A program made the translations under genes and the position numbers. From Alicyclobacillus sp. SP_1 (GTDB lineage Bacteria; Bacillota; Bacilli; Alicyclobacillales; Alicyclobacillaceae): a stretch of DNA of 64,000 bases. The stretch is from positions 1 to 64,000 of the forward strand of contig NZ_JAMCCX010000050.1 in NCBI RefSeq assembly GCF_024706985.1. The letters are read 5' to 3'. Under the pieces are notes generated by a model, which had not been told where the DNA came from, ran no database searches, and was given only the letters and a program-made list of their open reading frames with translations. Positions 6,860-15,462 of this stretch are shown one piece after another; the first letter of the stretch is position 1, and each line of letters begins with the position of its first letter.

Positions 6860-7070
6860 CCCGATACAGGTACCGAGTGACTCTGCAGCGGTACACCCAG
6901 GAAGGAATCCTGCTCCGCAGTCGAGCAAGATGGAGGGAGATGACAAACCGTTGTGCCGTGACGGCCGTTGCCTTGGAAGGAGGCGCAAAGGGCAACGCAG
7001 CAGACTGTCGAGACAATGGCCTCTGGCCGCAACTCGCAGCCAGAAGCCATATCCCGGGGAGCCCGTGTGA
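6860..7070. ncRNA. Candidate structured RNA (strand undetermined)
   Basis: This non-coding stretch is unusually rich in perfect inverted repeats: GTACCG/CGGTAC (6870-6875, 6889-6894), CAGGA/TCCTG (6898-6902, 6908-6912) flanked by GCGG/CCGC (6888-6891, 6915-6918), CGTTGCC/GGCAACG (6966-6972, 6991-6997), and GGCCTCTGGC/GCCAGAAGCC (7018-7027, 7039-7048, one mismatch). No open frame here resembles a protein, and I recognise no known riboswitch or RNA family. On the minus strand it would be the 3' region of the TasA-like mRNA or the leader of the solute-binding-like gene. The first two helices compete for bases. Confidence 0.35.
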
Positions 7071-7075
7071 GGACT

Positions 7076-7092
7076 CCTCTTCTTAGAAGAGG
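7076..7092 (-). terminator. Hairpin centred on stop codon of TasA-like gene
   Basis: CCTCTTC at 7076-7082 and GAAGAGG at 7086-7092 form a perfect 7-bp stem. The three-base loop is the stop codon of the surface protein gene. There is no U tract, so it may stabilise the mRNA end rather than terminate. Confidence 0.45.
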
Positions 7093-9155
7093 CCGCCAGT
7101 TCCAAATCCACCAGAGAAATTGCTTGGTGGTGCGACTGTGACTTCAATTGTGCCATAAAGCCCTTTGTTTGTGTCTTCTATTCTCGTGATACCTGGAGCT
7201 AAGGGAAAGTCTTGAGAATTTCCGCTTCCCGAGAAGGCAGCGTAAAAGGTGGCTTCACCATTGTATAAGCGCGTTCCTCCGCCAATTCCTACCCAGCCTT
7301 GGCCATTTTCGTAGTTACCAAAACCCCACAAAGGATCGTTTGCCGGAACTATATTTCCGTACCGATCTTCCAACCGTACGGTTACTTTGACCTGGCTACC
7401 ATAAGTCGGAATTTGGTCATAGCTCGGAGAAACGACCAACTTCGACGCAGGACCGGGCTTTATCTGCTCGTCCGGACCTGTAAAAGAACCGTGTGCCACG
7501 TCCGTAGCTACATTCGCCACCAGTTGTAAAGTCTCCGCTTTCGTATCCGTAACGGAAACTGTGTAGACCCCTGGTGTGGTTTCAATAATAGGTCCGTACG
7601 CTATGTCAGCCGCTGTCCCCTTCTCCAGGGACATTGAAATATCCGATGCAATTCCTTCCAATGGCTGACCCAATCCATTTTTCAGAGTGAGGGTATAGAC
7701 ATCGGACTGACCAGCCTGCTCCGTTGACTGCTGCTCTGTAAGACTTCCGTTTATTATGCTGTCTACCGCCAATGCCACTGTCCCGGACTCGACACTCACC
7801 GACTGGCCCTGAACATTTACCGTTGCTTTGACTTGTAGCATCTCAGCTCTGCTGTCCGTCACTGTGAAGGAGTACATGCCGTTGCCGAGTGAATGGAGCG
7901 GTCCAAAGACGACAGCGGCTGGCGTGCCTTTGCTGACGGAGAGTTCGATATCTGAAGCAGGAACGCTGACGGGCTGCCCGCTTGCGTTCTGCAATTGCAG
8001 AACGTATGTCATCTGCTGCCCCGCATACACAGGATTGGAACTGGGCGGAGCCTGCTTGAGAGAGGCAGTATATGTCACCTTCGGTGCCACGGGGACAGGA
8101 CTTATGCTATCACTGCCAGCATTCCCTGCGCTAGGCTGGGACAATGTCGTCTGCGCACCGTGCGAGTCTGGGTTCTGAATATCCCCGTGATTGTTCTCAT
8201 ACTGTGCCGCATTGACTTCCACCTGCACGCCGCCCCAGGAGTCCTGGTAATCGTTGTGCGCTTTGCGTGGCAGTCCGCCGCGATACGTGACCAGAAGGTA
8301 CTGTCCTGGTTGCAAGACAACCCCCTTCAATTGGGTCGTTCCACTGAACTTCAACTGGCTTGTAAGTGAACGGGTGAATCCGGTATCCGAGGTCTCAGCA
8401 CTGAGTGTACCTACGGCCTTCGCATAGGCTGTGCCACTCTTGCTGTATCCGGACTGCCAGTAGTCGTAGTTCAGCGTTGCATTCTGTGGTGTTTCGACGG
8501 GCGTGCCAGTCACAATATAGCCCAGTGTTCGCGGGTAATCCTGCGGATTCGCAGTGACCGTCGGTTTGTTGTCATAGACCGCATATTGTAGCGTGTAATA
8601 AGCCGGGTGGTCGTCCGTTTGATAGGCCGGAACGCCCCCGGTTTCTGAGTAGTCCACAGATTCGTAACCAACACCTGGGATTAACTTTGGGCCACCTGTC
8701 AGCAGGCGGGGCTGCCAATAGTTTGCATAGGTCTGATAGACAGTGCTGTGGTACGGCGAATCTGTGAATAGAGCTTTTGCATTAGCCGAGCGGCTTGCTC
8801 CTTTGACAAAACCAGTCAATGTGACCACTTTGCCGTTGTTCAATCCGTCATTCCAAAAAATTGGGCCATGCACGTTGTTCTTCAAGTTGAGAATTTCAGC
8901 TACACTGCCGCTATTGTGCAGGATGATGTAGCCGCCAGCGTGATCGCCCGGAACCATGTTGTAATAGGCAATCTGCTTTACGTTTGAATAGACATTCGAC
9001 TTCCCTTGTAGCGTGATGTCCACGACACCTGCACCGAAATTTTGCGTTTTAGATTGAGAATGTGCCGTGAATAATGCAAAACTCCCTGCGCCCATCATCG
9101 CGATACCAGAGAGCACCGCGAGGCCGGACATGCCAATCTTAGATGGAATTTTCAC
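7083..9155 (-). CDS. TasA/camelysin-like surface protein with Ig-like repeats
   Basis: This 690-residue exported protein begins with MKIPSKIGMSGLAVLSGIAMMGAGSFALFTAHSQS. That is a SipW-type signal: basic start, long hydrophobic core, then FALFT, as in TasA and CalY. Next comes the TasA-like motif VVDITLQGKSNV and LHNSGSVAEILNLKN. From about residue 340 there is a Ser/Pro/Ala linker followed by at least three invasin-type Ig-like units, seen in the repeated patterns YVLQLQNASGQPVSVPASDIEL, YTLTLKNGLGQPLEGIASDI and VTVRLEDRYGNIVPAND. The C terminus is Gly/Phe rich. The start is GTG at 9155 after GGAGGGG. TasA family proteins form biofilm fibres; the Ig tail suggests an adhesin. No sipW-type peptidase gene lies within this window. 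Confidence 0.75.
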   Translation of the reverse strand: MKIPSKIGMSGLAVLSGIAMMGAGSFALFTAHSQSKTQNFGAGVVDITLQGKSNVYSNVKQIAYYNMVPGDHAGGYIILHNSGSVAEILNLKNNVHGPIFWNDGLNNGKVVTLTGFVKGASRSANAKALFTDSPYHSTVYQTYANYWQPRLLTGGPKLIPGVGYESVDYSETGGVPAYQTDDHPAYYTLQYAVYDNKPTVTANPQDYPRTLGYIVTGTPVETPQNATLNYDYWQSGYSKSGTAYAKAVGTLSAETSDTGFTRSLTSQLKFSGTTQLKGVVLQPGQYLLVTYRGGLPRKAHNDYQDSWGGVQVEVNAAQYENNHGDIQNPDSHGAQTTLSQPSAGNAGSDSISPVPVAPKVTYTASLKQAPPSSNPVYAGQQMTYVLQLQNASGQPVSVPASDIELSVSKGTPAAVVFGPLHSLGNGMYSFTVTDSRAEMLQVKATVNVQGQSVSVESGTVALAVDSIINGSLTEQQSTEQAGQSDVYTLTLKNGLGQPLEGIASDISMSLEKGTAADIAYGPIIETTPGVYTVSVTDTKAETLQLVANVATDVAHGSFTGPDEQIKPGPASKLVVSPSYDQIPTYGSQVKVTVRLEDRYGNIVPANDPLWGFGNYENGQGWVGIGGGTRLYNGEATFYAAFSGSGNSQDFPLAPGITRIEDTNKGLYGTIEVTVAPPSNFSGGFGTGGLF

Positions 9156-9203
9156 CCTTTACCCCTCCGAAATTTTCGACATTTTTCTATATAAAGACCA
9201 AGT

Positions 9204-9240
9204 TGTTCGTATAATAGAACAAAAGCAGAAGGATGGTCAA
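9204..9240 (-). promoter_or_regulatory. Promoter and overlapping palindrome of TasA-like gene
   Basis: On the minus strand, TTGACC (9235-9240) and TATTAT (9211-9216) are separated by 18 bp, a good SigA promoter. The palindrome TTGTTC-N6-GAACAA lies over the -10 box at 9204-9221. Its minus-strand half GTTCTAT resembles the SinR heptamer GTTCTYT, and SinR represses tasA in Bacillus subtilis. Whether this organism has SinR is unknown. Confidence 0.65.
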
Positions 9241-9579
9241 TCGTCGATTGAGAGAAAATTGGTGCCACAGTAGGCCCGTATCTACTCTTGTCGTCTTCAG
9301 TCCGCCGATGGACCGGTGTGCGTTGGTCCTACCGTGAGACTGTTATTATTTGTGCATATTACAGTTATGGTTGGTCATCCTTTGCATGAAAATCAGGCGT
9401 TGATATTAACACGAAAAGAATTATACCTGGGGGACACCGATGCTTCGGATGATGGCTTGATCGAGGCCAATAGAAAACAAGTTATCGGTCGCAGATTCGA
9501 CGAATTCGCGAATCTTTCCTATACACTGTTTCAGTCTAGCCTATTGGTGCGCCGCGTGCCTCTTTTAGGCGCAGTCGAT

Positions 9580-9629
9580 TTGGGCTCGAATGCTGTCGAT
9601 ATGGTACAATAGCCAAGGTGTAAACTTGG
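9580..9629 (+). promoter_or_regulatory. sucA promoter and leader hairpin
   Basis: The sequence TGGTACAAT at 9602-9610 is an extended -10 element (TACAAT at 9605-9610); the best -35 match is TTGGGC at 9580-9585 with a long 19-bp spacer. Immediately after, CCAAG at 9613-9617 and CTTGG at 9625-9629 can form a small hairpin in the leader. The region 9241-9580 holds no other feature I can support. Confidence 0.5.
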
Positions 9630-9656
9630 CAAAAGTACATGAGGGGGACGCACCAA

Positions 9657-12494
9657 ATGGGGAAACCCGACGAACGGATTGACACACTGTCATGGGATAG
9701 TTTCAGCGGGCCGAATTTGGCGTATTTGGCCGAGATGTATGAGATGTATCTTCGAGATTCAGAGTCGGTCGATGCATCGTTGCAGTCGTTTTTTGCCGTT
9801 CGCGGCGGTCCGACCACAAGTGTTTTGGAAGCGGTCGTGCCTGCAACACCGGGCGGGGAAGCGGTGCAAACGTCAATGGACAGCATCCGCCGCGTGGTCG
9901 CGGTTCACGAACTGTTGAGAAATGTGAACGAATATGGACATCTATTGGCTCAGACGAATCCACTTGAAAATACGGCGACCGATACTCCTGTGATGAATCC
10001 GGAATATCACGGTCTGACCGAGGCTGACTTAGCCTCGATTCCGGCTCAGTTGGTATGGCCAGATGCACCAGTTGGACTACATACAGGTCTCGAAGTGTTC
10101 CACTGGTTGAAATCACTTCACACTGGAACGATTGCGTTCGAGTTTGCCCAAGTGCATCGTCCACGAGAGCGCGAGTGGTTGCGCAAATACGTGCAGACGC
10201 ATCTACCCGAACAGGGGCTGTCGCGAGATGACCGATTGCGGCTCTTGGAGCGGCTGACCGAGGTAGACGAGTTTGAGGTGTTTCTGCACCGCACATTCGT
10301 CGGCCAGAAGCGATTCTCGATTGAAGGCGTGGACGTGCTCGTGCCCATGATGGATGAAATTATTCATCAGGCGGTCCGCCATGGTTCAAAGAACATCATG
10401 ATTGGCATGGCTCACCGGGGGCGCCTGAATGTCCTGGCTCACGTCCTGCATAAACCGTACGAAAAAATCTTTTCGGAGTTTCACACAGCGGTCAACAAGG
10501 ACCTGGTACCGTCTGAAGGCTCTACGGGAATTAATTTCGGCTGGTCGGGAGACGTCAAATATCATCTCGGAGCGAGTCGCACCGTCCAAAATGGAGACAC
10601 CGTGGAAGCGCGGTTGGTACTGGCTAACAACCCCAGTCATTTGGAGTTTGTCAATCCGGTGGTCGAGGGATTCGCTCGGGCAGCTCAAGAGGACCGCAAA
10701 GTCAAAGGCACACCAACGCAGAACACGGCAACTGCCCTTGCCATCTTAGTGCACGGTGATGCGGCATTCCCTGGTGAAGGCGTCGTTCCGGAGACCCTCA
10801 ACCTGTCTCGGTTGGAAGGTTATCAAACGGGCGGTTCCATTCATATCATTGCGAACAACTTGCTTGGCTTTACGGCCGTCGCTAAAGAAGGACGTTCGAC
10901 TCGTTATGCGAGTGACTTGGCTAAAGGGTTTGAAATTCCCATTGTTCATGTCAATGCGGACGACCCAGAGGCGTGCCTGTTTGCTGTGCGCCTAGCCCAT
11001 GCCTACCGTCAAGAGTTTCAAAAAGACTTCTTGATTGACCTGATTGGGTATCGCCGCTGGGGTCACAATGAAGGGGACGATCCGTCCGTGACCTCGCCTG
11101 CTCTCTACGACAAAGTGAATGCGCACCCGCGCGTTCGTCACATTTACGCTCAAAAACTCGTAGCCGAGAATGTCGTAAGTACTGCGGAAGCAGACGCGGT
11201 CGTCGAGCAAGTTCAAAGTCGACTGCGCCATGCGTACGCAGAAGTGGCAAAAGTGGAAGACGAAGCGAATGGAGATTCGGGCATGGCGGGTCAGTTAATG
11301 CCGCCAGAGGAAACAGGCGTTTCGGGCGACGTGTTGCGTGAAATCAATCGGGAATTGCTGACTTTCCCGGAGGGCTTCACGCCTTATCCGAAGTTGCATC
11401 GAATTCTGGAACGGCGCCTTCAGTCCTTCGAGGCTGACGGAAAGCTCGACTGGGGTCATGCAGAAACGATGGCGTTTGCTAGTATTCTCATGGAGGGAAC
11501 GCCAATTCGATTGACCGGTCAGGACTCGGAACGGGGCACGTTTAGTCAAAGACACCTTGTCTTGCATGATGTTCACGGCGGAGCAAGCTATTCGCCACTA
11601 CACCACTTGCGCGAAGCAAAAGCATCTTTTGCCATTCACAACTCTCCGCTTTCAGAAATGGGCGTTTTGGGGTTTGAATATGGATACAACGTGGAGGCAC
11701 AAGAGACGCTCGTGCTCTGGGAAGCTCAATACGGAGACTTTGCAAATGCCGGACAGGTCATCATCGACCAGTTCATCGCTTCTGGTTATGCCAAGTGGAA
11801 ACAGCCTTCAGGCATCGTGATGCTCTTGCCGCATGGCTATGAGGGTCAAGGTCCGGAACATTCCAGTGCGCGCTTGGAGAGGTATTTGACATTGTCTGCC
11901 GAAAATAATTGGCGGGTTGTTTACCCAACATCGGCCGCACAATATTTCCACTTGCTTCGCGACCAAGCGCATCGTTTGCGCGTAGAGGCGAGGCCTTTGG
12001 TCGTGATGGCGCCGAAAAGCCTGCTGCGAAATCCATATGCAGCGTCGCCCTGGTCAGATTTAGTGAAAGGCTCGTTCCAGCGGGTGGTTGCTGCGAACGG
12101 AACGGGATCGACCCCAGAGAGAGTGCGGCGGTTGATTGTCTGCTCCGGGAAGATGGGTATTGAATTGCAGGCGTCTCTGGAAGAGTCGAAAATGCAGGCG
12201 GACTGGCTCTGCATTCTCAAATTGGAGCAACTGTATCCATTCCCAGAGGAAGAAATCAAAGCTCACCTTGCGACGATGACAGGTTTGAAGGAAGTCATGT
12301 TTGTGCAAGAAGAGCCGATGAATATGGGAGCATGGATGTTTGTTCAACCTCGCCTGACAAAATTGTTGCCGAGCGGACTCGGCCTCACGTATTGCGGTAG
12401 GCCGGATAGGTGCAGTCCTGCGGAAGGCAAAGCTGGCGTACACGCGGCAACTCAAAAGAGCATTGTGGATACGGCGCTCCGCCCCATCGACTGA
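9657..12494 (+). CDS. sucA: 2-oxoglutarate dehydrogenase E1 component
   Basis: This 945-residue thiamine-diphosphate enzyme decarboxylates 2-oxoglutarate in the TCA cycle and transfers the succinyl group to the E2 lipoyl domain. The length equals that of Bacillus OdhA. Visible marks are the N-terminal LAYLAEMYEMYLRD helix, the IGMAHRGRLNVLAHV signature, GDAAFPGEGVVPETLNLS, the cofactor segment around RRWGHNEGDDP, and VLGFEYGYNVEAQETLVLWEAQYGDFAN in the transketolase-like domain. The ATG at 9657 is preferred because GAGGGGG lies 9 bp upstream; an in-frame ATG at 9639 precedes that ribosome site. sucB follows 130 bp downstream, so the two subunits are co-transcribed. The E3 gene (lpd) is not in this window. 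Confidence 0.97.
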   Translation: MGKPDERIDTLSWDSFSGPNLAYLAEMYEMYLRDSESVDASLQSFFAVRGGPTTSVLEAVVPATPGGEAVQTSMDSIRRVVAVHELLRNVNEYGHLLAQTNPLENTATDTPVMNPEYHGLTEADLASIPAQLVWPDAPVGLHTGLEVFHWLKSLHTGTIAFEFAQVHRPREREWLRKYVQTHLPEQGLSRDDRLRLLERLTEVDEFEVFLHRTFVGQKRFSIEGVDVLVPMMDEIIHQAVRHGSKNIMIGMAHRGRLNVLAHVLHKPYEKIFSEFHTAVNKDLVPSEGSTGINFGWSGDVKYHLGASRTVQNGDTVEARLVLANNPSHLEFVNPVVEGFARAAQEDRKVKGTPTQNTATALAILVHGDAAFPGEGVVPETLNLSRLEGYQTGGSIHIIANNLLGFTAVAKEGRSTRYASDLAKGFEIPIVHVNADDPEACLFAVRLAHAYRQEFQKDFLIDLIGYRRWGHNEGDDPSVTSPALYDKVNAHPRVRHIYAQKLVAENVVSTAEADAVVEQVQSRLRHAYAEVAKVEDEANGDSGMAGQLMPPEETGVSGDVLREINRELLTFPEGFTPYPKLHRILERRLQSFEADGKLDWGHAETMAFASILMEGTPIRLTGQDSERGTFSQRHLVLHDVHGGASYSPLHHLREAKASFAIHNSPLSEMGVLGFEYGYNVEAQETLVLWEAQYGDFANAGQVIIDQFIASGYAKWKQPSGIVMLLPHGYEGQGPEHSSARLERYLTLSAENNWRVVYPTSAAQYFHLLRDQAHRLRVEARPLVVMAPKSLLRNPYAASPWSDLVKGSFQRVVAANGTGSTPERVRRLIVCSGKMGIELQASLEESKMQADWLCILKLEQLYPFPEEEIKAHLATMTGLKEVMFVQEEPMNMGAWMFVQPRLTKLLPSGLGLTYCGRPDRCSPAEGKAGVHAATQKSIVDTALRPID

Positions 12495-12624
12495 CGCTCG
12501 GGTAGGGCGCAATGGGCAAGAAAAGTTTCATCCATAGTGCGCGGAAGGCTTGGGATGATGGGTCTACTCGATGAAATCGAGGTACTTGGTAGAAATGGCA
12601 ACAGAGACGAAGGAGTGAGAGGCA

Positions 12625-13869
12625 GTGGCAGAAGTTCGGGTTCCAGAACTCGGCGAGTCGATTGTGGAAGGTACTATCAGCAAGTGGTTTAAAAATGAAG
12701 GTGAGACGGTGGCAGCGGGAGACGCTGTCTGTGAGTTGGAGACGGATAAAGTGAACTTGGAGGTCATCTCCGAAACTGCCGGGGTGTTGCGTGGAGTGAC
12801 CAAGGCGGTCGGAGATACTGTGTCGGTCGGAGAGGTGATTGCCACTATCGAGGCAGGAACTGGTGCCGAGTCTTCTGCCGCGCCAGCAGCATCTCAAGGA
12901 GCATCGACACCGGCGTCTACTCCCGCAGCGCTAGCGGCACCGACTCCAGCTGCCGCCGCACCCGTTGCACCAGCGGCCATGGCAACTCCGGTAGCGGCAG
13001 CACCTTTGCGTGAGACGCTGAACGCATCCCCTTCGTTGCGGAAGATGGCCCGCGAACAGGGGCAGGTTGGTATTTCCGCCGCGCCGGCAACTCCGGTTGC
13101 GGCACCTCAAGCTCTGCCAGTGAAACCGAGCGCTCCCGCAGCGGCGCCAGCGGCCACGGCGCAAGTCGGGGTGCGCGAAGAGCGCGTGCGCATGAGTCGG
13201 CGCCGTCAAACCATCGCCAAGCGACTGGTTGAGGCACAGCATACGGCAGCGATGCTGACAACATTTAATGAAGTCGATATGACGGCGATTCTCGATATTC
13301 GCAAACGCCGTAAAGACGCTTTTAAAGACAAGTATGGCGTTGGCCTAGGGTTCATGTCCTTTTTCACGAAGGCCGTCGTTGGAGCGTTGAAGGCATTTCC
13401 GCGTTTGAATGCAGAAATTCAAGGTGACGACATGATATTGAAACAGCACTATGACATTGGGGTTGCTGTTTCGACAGACGAGGGCCTCGTGGTGCCCGTC
13501 GTGCGCGATGCAGACTCGATGACGTTTGCTGCCATCGAATCGGAAATTGCGTCACTGGCGAAGAGAGCCCGTGAAGGCAAGTTGACGCTGACGGAACTGA
13601 GCGGCGGAACATTTACTATCACGAACGGCGGAACATTCGGTTCGCTCATGTCGACGCCGATTTTGAATGCTCCTCAAGTGGGCATTTTGGGTATGCATAA
13701 AATTCAAGAGCGCCCGATGGCCGTGAACGGAGAAGTGCAAATTCGTCCCATGATGTACATTGCGCTGTCTTATGATCACCGCATTGTGGATGGTAGCGAA
13801 GCAGTTCGGTTCCTCGTGATGGTCAAAGAATTGGTTGAGAATCCAGAGTCTCTCTTGTTGGAAGGCTGA
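12625..13869 (+). CDS. sucB: Dihydrolipoyl succinyltransferase (E2), shortened PSBD
   Basis: This 414-residue protein is the core of the 2-oxoglutarate dehydrogenase complex. The lipoyl domain (residues about 1-77) carries Lys42 in [12 protein letters not shown] long Ala/Pro linker follows. The peripheral subunit-binding domain should be about 35 residues; only its first helix, [13 protein letters not shown], is recognisable, and the second half with the GTGxxGRVxKxDV loop is missing, replaced by more Ala/Pro sequence. The acyltransferase domain starts near [20 protein letters not shown] and has the catalytic [12 protein letters not shown] 12625 follows AAGGAGTGAG. It pairs with sucA upstream. 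The shortened domain suggests altered or weak docking of dihydrolipoamide dehydrogenase. Confidence 0.95.
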   Translation: MAEVRVPELGESIVEGTISKWFKNEGETVAAGDAVCELETDKVNLEVISETAGVLRGVTKAVGDTVSVGEVIATIEAGTGAESSAAPAASQGASTPASTPAALAAPTPAAAAPVAPAAMATPVAAAPLRETLNASPSLRKMAREQGQVGISAAPATPVAAPQALPVKPSAPAAAPAATAQVGVREERVRMSRRRQTIAKRLVEAQHTAAMLTTFNEVDMTAILDIRKRRKDAFKDKYGVGLGFMSFFTKAVVGALKAFPRLNAEIQGDDMILKQHYDIGVAVSTDEGLVVPVVRDADSMTFAAIESEIASLAKRAREGKLTLTELSGGTFTITNGGTFGSLMSTPILNAPQVGILGMHKIQERPMAVNGEVQIRPMMYIALSYDHRIVDGSEAVRFLVMVKELVENPESLLLEG

Positions 13870-13928
13870 GCTCGTTGTCCGTCTCGTGTGGGTCGTTGAG
13901 GCAATTGAGGCAAGGTGTTGACGAAAAT

Positions 13929-13964
13929 GGCGGTGCGGGTTTTCCGCTCTGCCTTTTCCATTTT
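13929..13964 (+). terminator. Terminator after sucB
   Basis: GGCGGTGCGG at 13929-13938 pairs with CCGCTCTGCC at 13944-13953 (one mismatch and one wobble), and TTTTCCATTTT follows. It separates the sucAB operon from htrA. Confidence 0.7.
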
Positions 13965-14049
13965 GTGCTCTGTTTCAATGGATTTTCAAGACTGAGTGGC
14001 TATACTGACAGTGATATGTAAACGAATCGGGACGAAGGGAGTATTCTGC

Positions 14050-15330
14050 ATGGGCTACTACAGCAACCGACAACCAAAAGAACGATGGTCAGGAGCTTCA
14101 TCGAACGGAGCACGCTTGGGGAAGTGGGTAGCGACCGTTGTGGTTTCCGCAGTCGTCGGGTCTGGAGCTACGTTTGCTGGGTTTGCCATCGCGGGTAAAC
14201 AAGTTCCGGCACAGCCCATCTTCGGCGGTGGAAGTCCCACGGTCAATGTGGCGCCCGTGTCGCAACAACTCAATGTCAGCGTCAATGATGCGGTCACGAA
14301 GGTGTTTCAGGAATTGAAGCCAGATGTTGTCGCGGTCATTAATTACGACGCTGTCCAAAACCCGTTCAACGCCACGTCTGATTTGCAAGAGTCAGACATC
14401 GGGTCCGGCGTGTACTTCTACAACAACGGTAGCGACGCGTTTATTGTCACCAACAACCACGTTGTTCAGGGCGGTTCGCGCGTCAAATTGCAGCTGAGTA
14501 CGGGAAAACGCGTGACTGGCACGGTTGTTGGCACAGACCCGTACACGGACTTAGCGGTCATCAAAGTTCCGGCCAACGATTTCCGGGGCGTACAACCGGC
14601 ACAATTTGCGAACTCGAGTAAGCTTCAGGTTGGCGAACCAGCAATCGCCATAGGAACTCCGGGTGGACTGACTTTTTCGGAGACAGTCACCTCGGGCATC
14701 ATCAGTGGACTCCACCGAATCATGCCCGTAGAGACTCCCAATTCGAGTCAGATTTTAGACTATCAACCCGTCATTCAGACGGATACACCGATTAATCCTG
14801 GGAACAGCGGAGGTCCGTTGTTGAACTTGGCGGGTCAGGTAATGGGCATCAACAGCAGCAAGATTGTAGAGACTGGATTTCAAAGCATGGGCTTTGCCAT
14901 CCCTTCGAATGAAGTCAAGAAGATTGCCTCGGAAATTATCCGCACGGGTCACGCGGTTCACCCTGCACTTGGCATTGAGGCATTGTCTGTAGACTCCATT
15001 CCTCAGGAATATCTTCCGAACGTGCCCGTGGACTATGGCGTGTATGTGCATTCGGTGGTGTCCGCCTCGGCGAAGGCGAGTGGATTGAAAGCGGGCGACG
15101 TTATCGTCGAGTTGGATGGACATCTGATTAAAAACGCAGCCGATTTGAGGACGCAGTTGTTTGCGTTGAAACCTGGCGATAAAGTGACATTGGTGGTCTA
15201 CGATGGACCAAAACGCGAAACGCTCCATGCGGTTTTGGGAGAGATGGAAACACCGAATACGACGGATACGATTTCCGGTAAGTCGAAGGAAACGTCCGAT
15301 CCGTTTATCAACCCGACTCCAGGTACTTAA
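14050..15330 (+). CDS. htrA: HtrA-type membrane-anchored serine protease
   Basis: This 426-residue DegP/HtrA protein degrades misfolded proteins outside the membrane. It has a short cytoplasmic N terminus, one transmembrane segment (WVATVVVSAVVGSGATFAGF), a trypsin-like domain and one PDZ domain. The catalytic triad is visible: His in VTNNHVVQGG, Asp in DPYTDLAVIKV, Ser in TPINPGNSGGPLL. The PDZ domain begins near PALGIEALSVD and contains ASGLKAGDVIVELDG. The ATG at 14050 follows AAGGGAG; an in-frame start at 13996 precedes that ribosome site and is less likely. TATACT at 14001-14006 may be the -10 box, but I see no good -35. In Bacillus such genes are induced by secretion stress through CssRS; no such operator is recognisable. 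Confidence 0.94.
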   Translation: MGYYSNRQPKERWSGASSNGARLGKWVATVVVSAVVGSGATFAGFAIAGKQVPAQPIFGGGSPTVNVAPVSQQLNVSVNDAVTKVFQELKPDVVAVINYDAVQNPFNATSDLQESDIGSGVYFYNNGSDAFIVTNNHVVQGGSRVKLQLSTGKRVTGTVVGTDPYTDLAVIKVPANDFRGVQPAQFANSSKLQVGEPAIAIGTPGGLTFSETVTSGIISGLHRIMPVETPNSSQILDYQPVIQTDTPINPGNSGGPLLNLAGQVMGINSSKIVETGFQSMGFAIPSNEVKKIASEIIRTGHAVHPALGIEALSVDSIPQEYLPNVPVDYGVYVHSVVSASAKASGLKAGDVIVELDGHLIKNAADLRTQLFALKPGDKVTLVVYDGPKRETLHAVLGEMETPNTTDTISGKSKETSDPFINPTPGT

Positions 15331-15361
15331 TCGAGATTTTGGTATCGTTTTGTCCTATGTG

Positions 15362-15397
15362 GCGGTGTTATCTGTTATTTGCAGATAGCACCGCTTT
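15362..15397 (+). terminator. Terminator after htrA
   Basis: GCGGTG-TT-ATCTG at 15362-15374 pairs with CAGAT-AG-CACCGC ending at 15393, followed by TTTT. It is a strong Rho-independent terminator. Confidence 0.85.
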
Positions 15398-15462
15398 TGT
15401 CGTGTGCGGCTGATAGCTCTAGTCTGATATCTTGAAGACGGCGAAGAAGAGGGGGCTTTTGA

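Noticed and set aside
7050-7075. Resemblance of GGGGAGCCCGTGTGAGG to group II intron domain V.
   Set aside because: The paired second half of domain V and a reverse transcriptase gene are absent; the match is too short.
9316-9612. 98-codon frame between the TasA-like gene and sucA.
   Set aside because: No ribosome site, no recognisable domain, and it overlaps the probable sucA promoter.
12900-13190. Long antisense frames in the Ala/Pro linker of sucB.
   Set aside because: They arise from the GC-rich repetitive codons of the linker and match no family.
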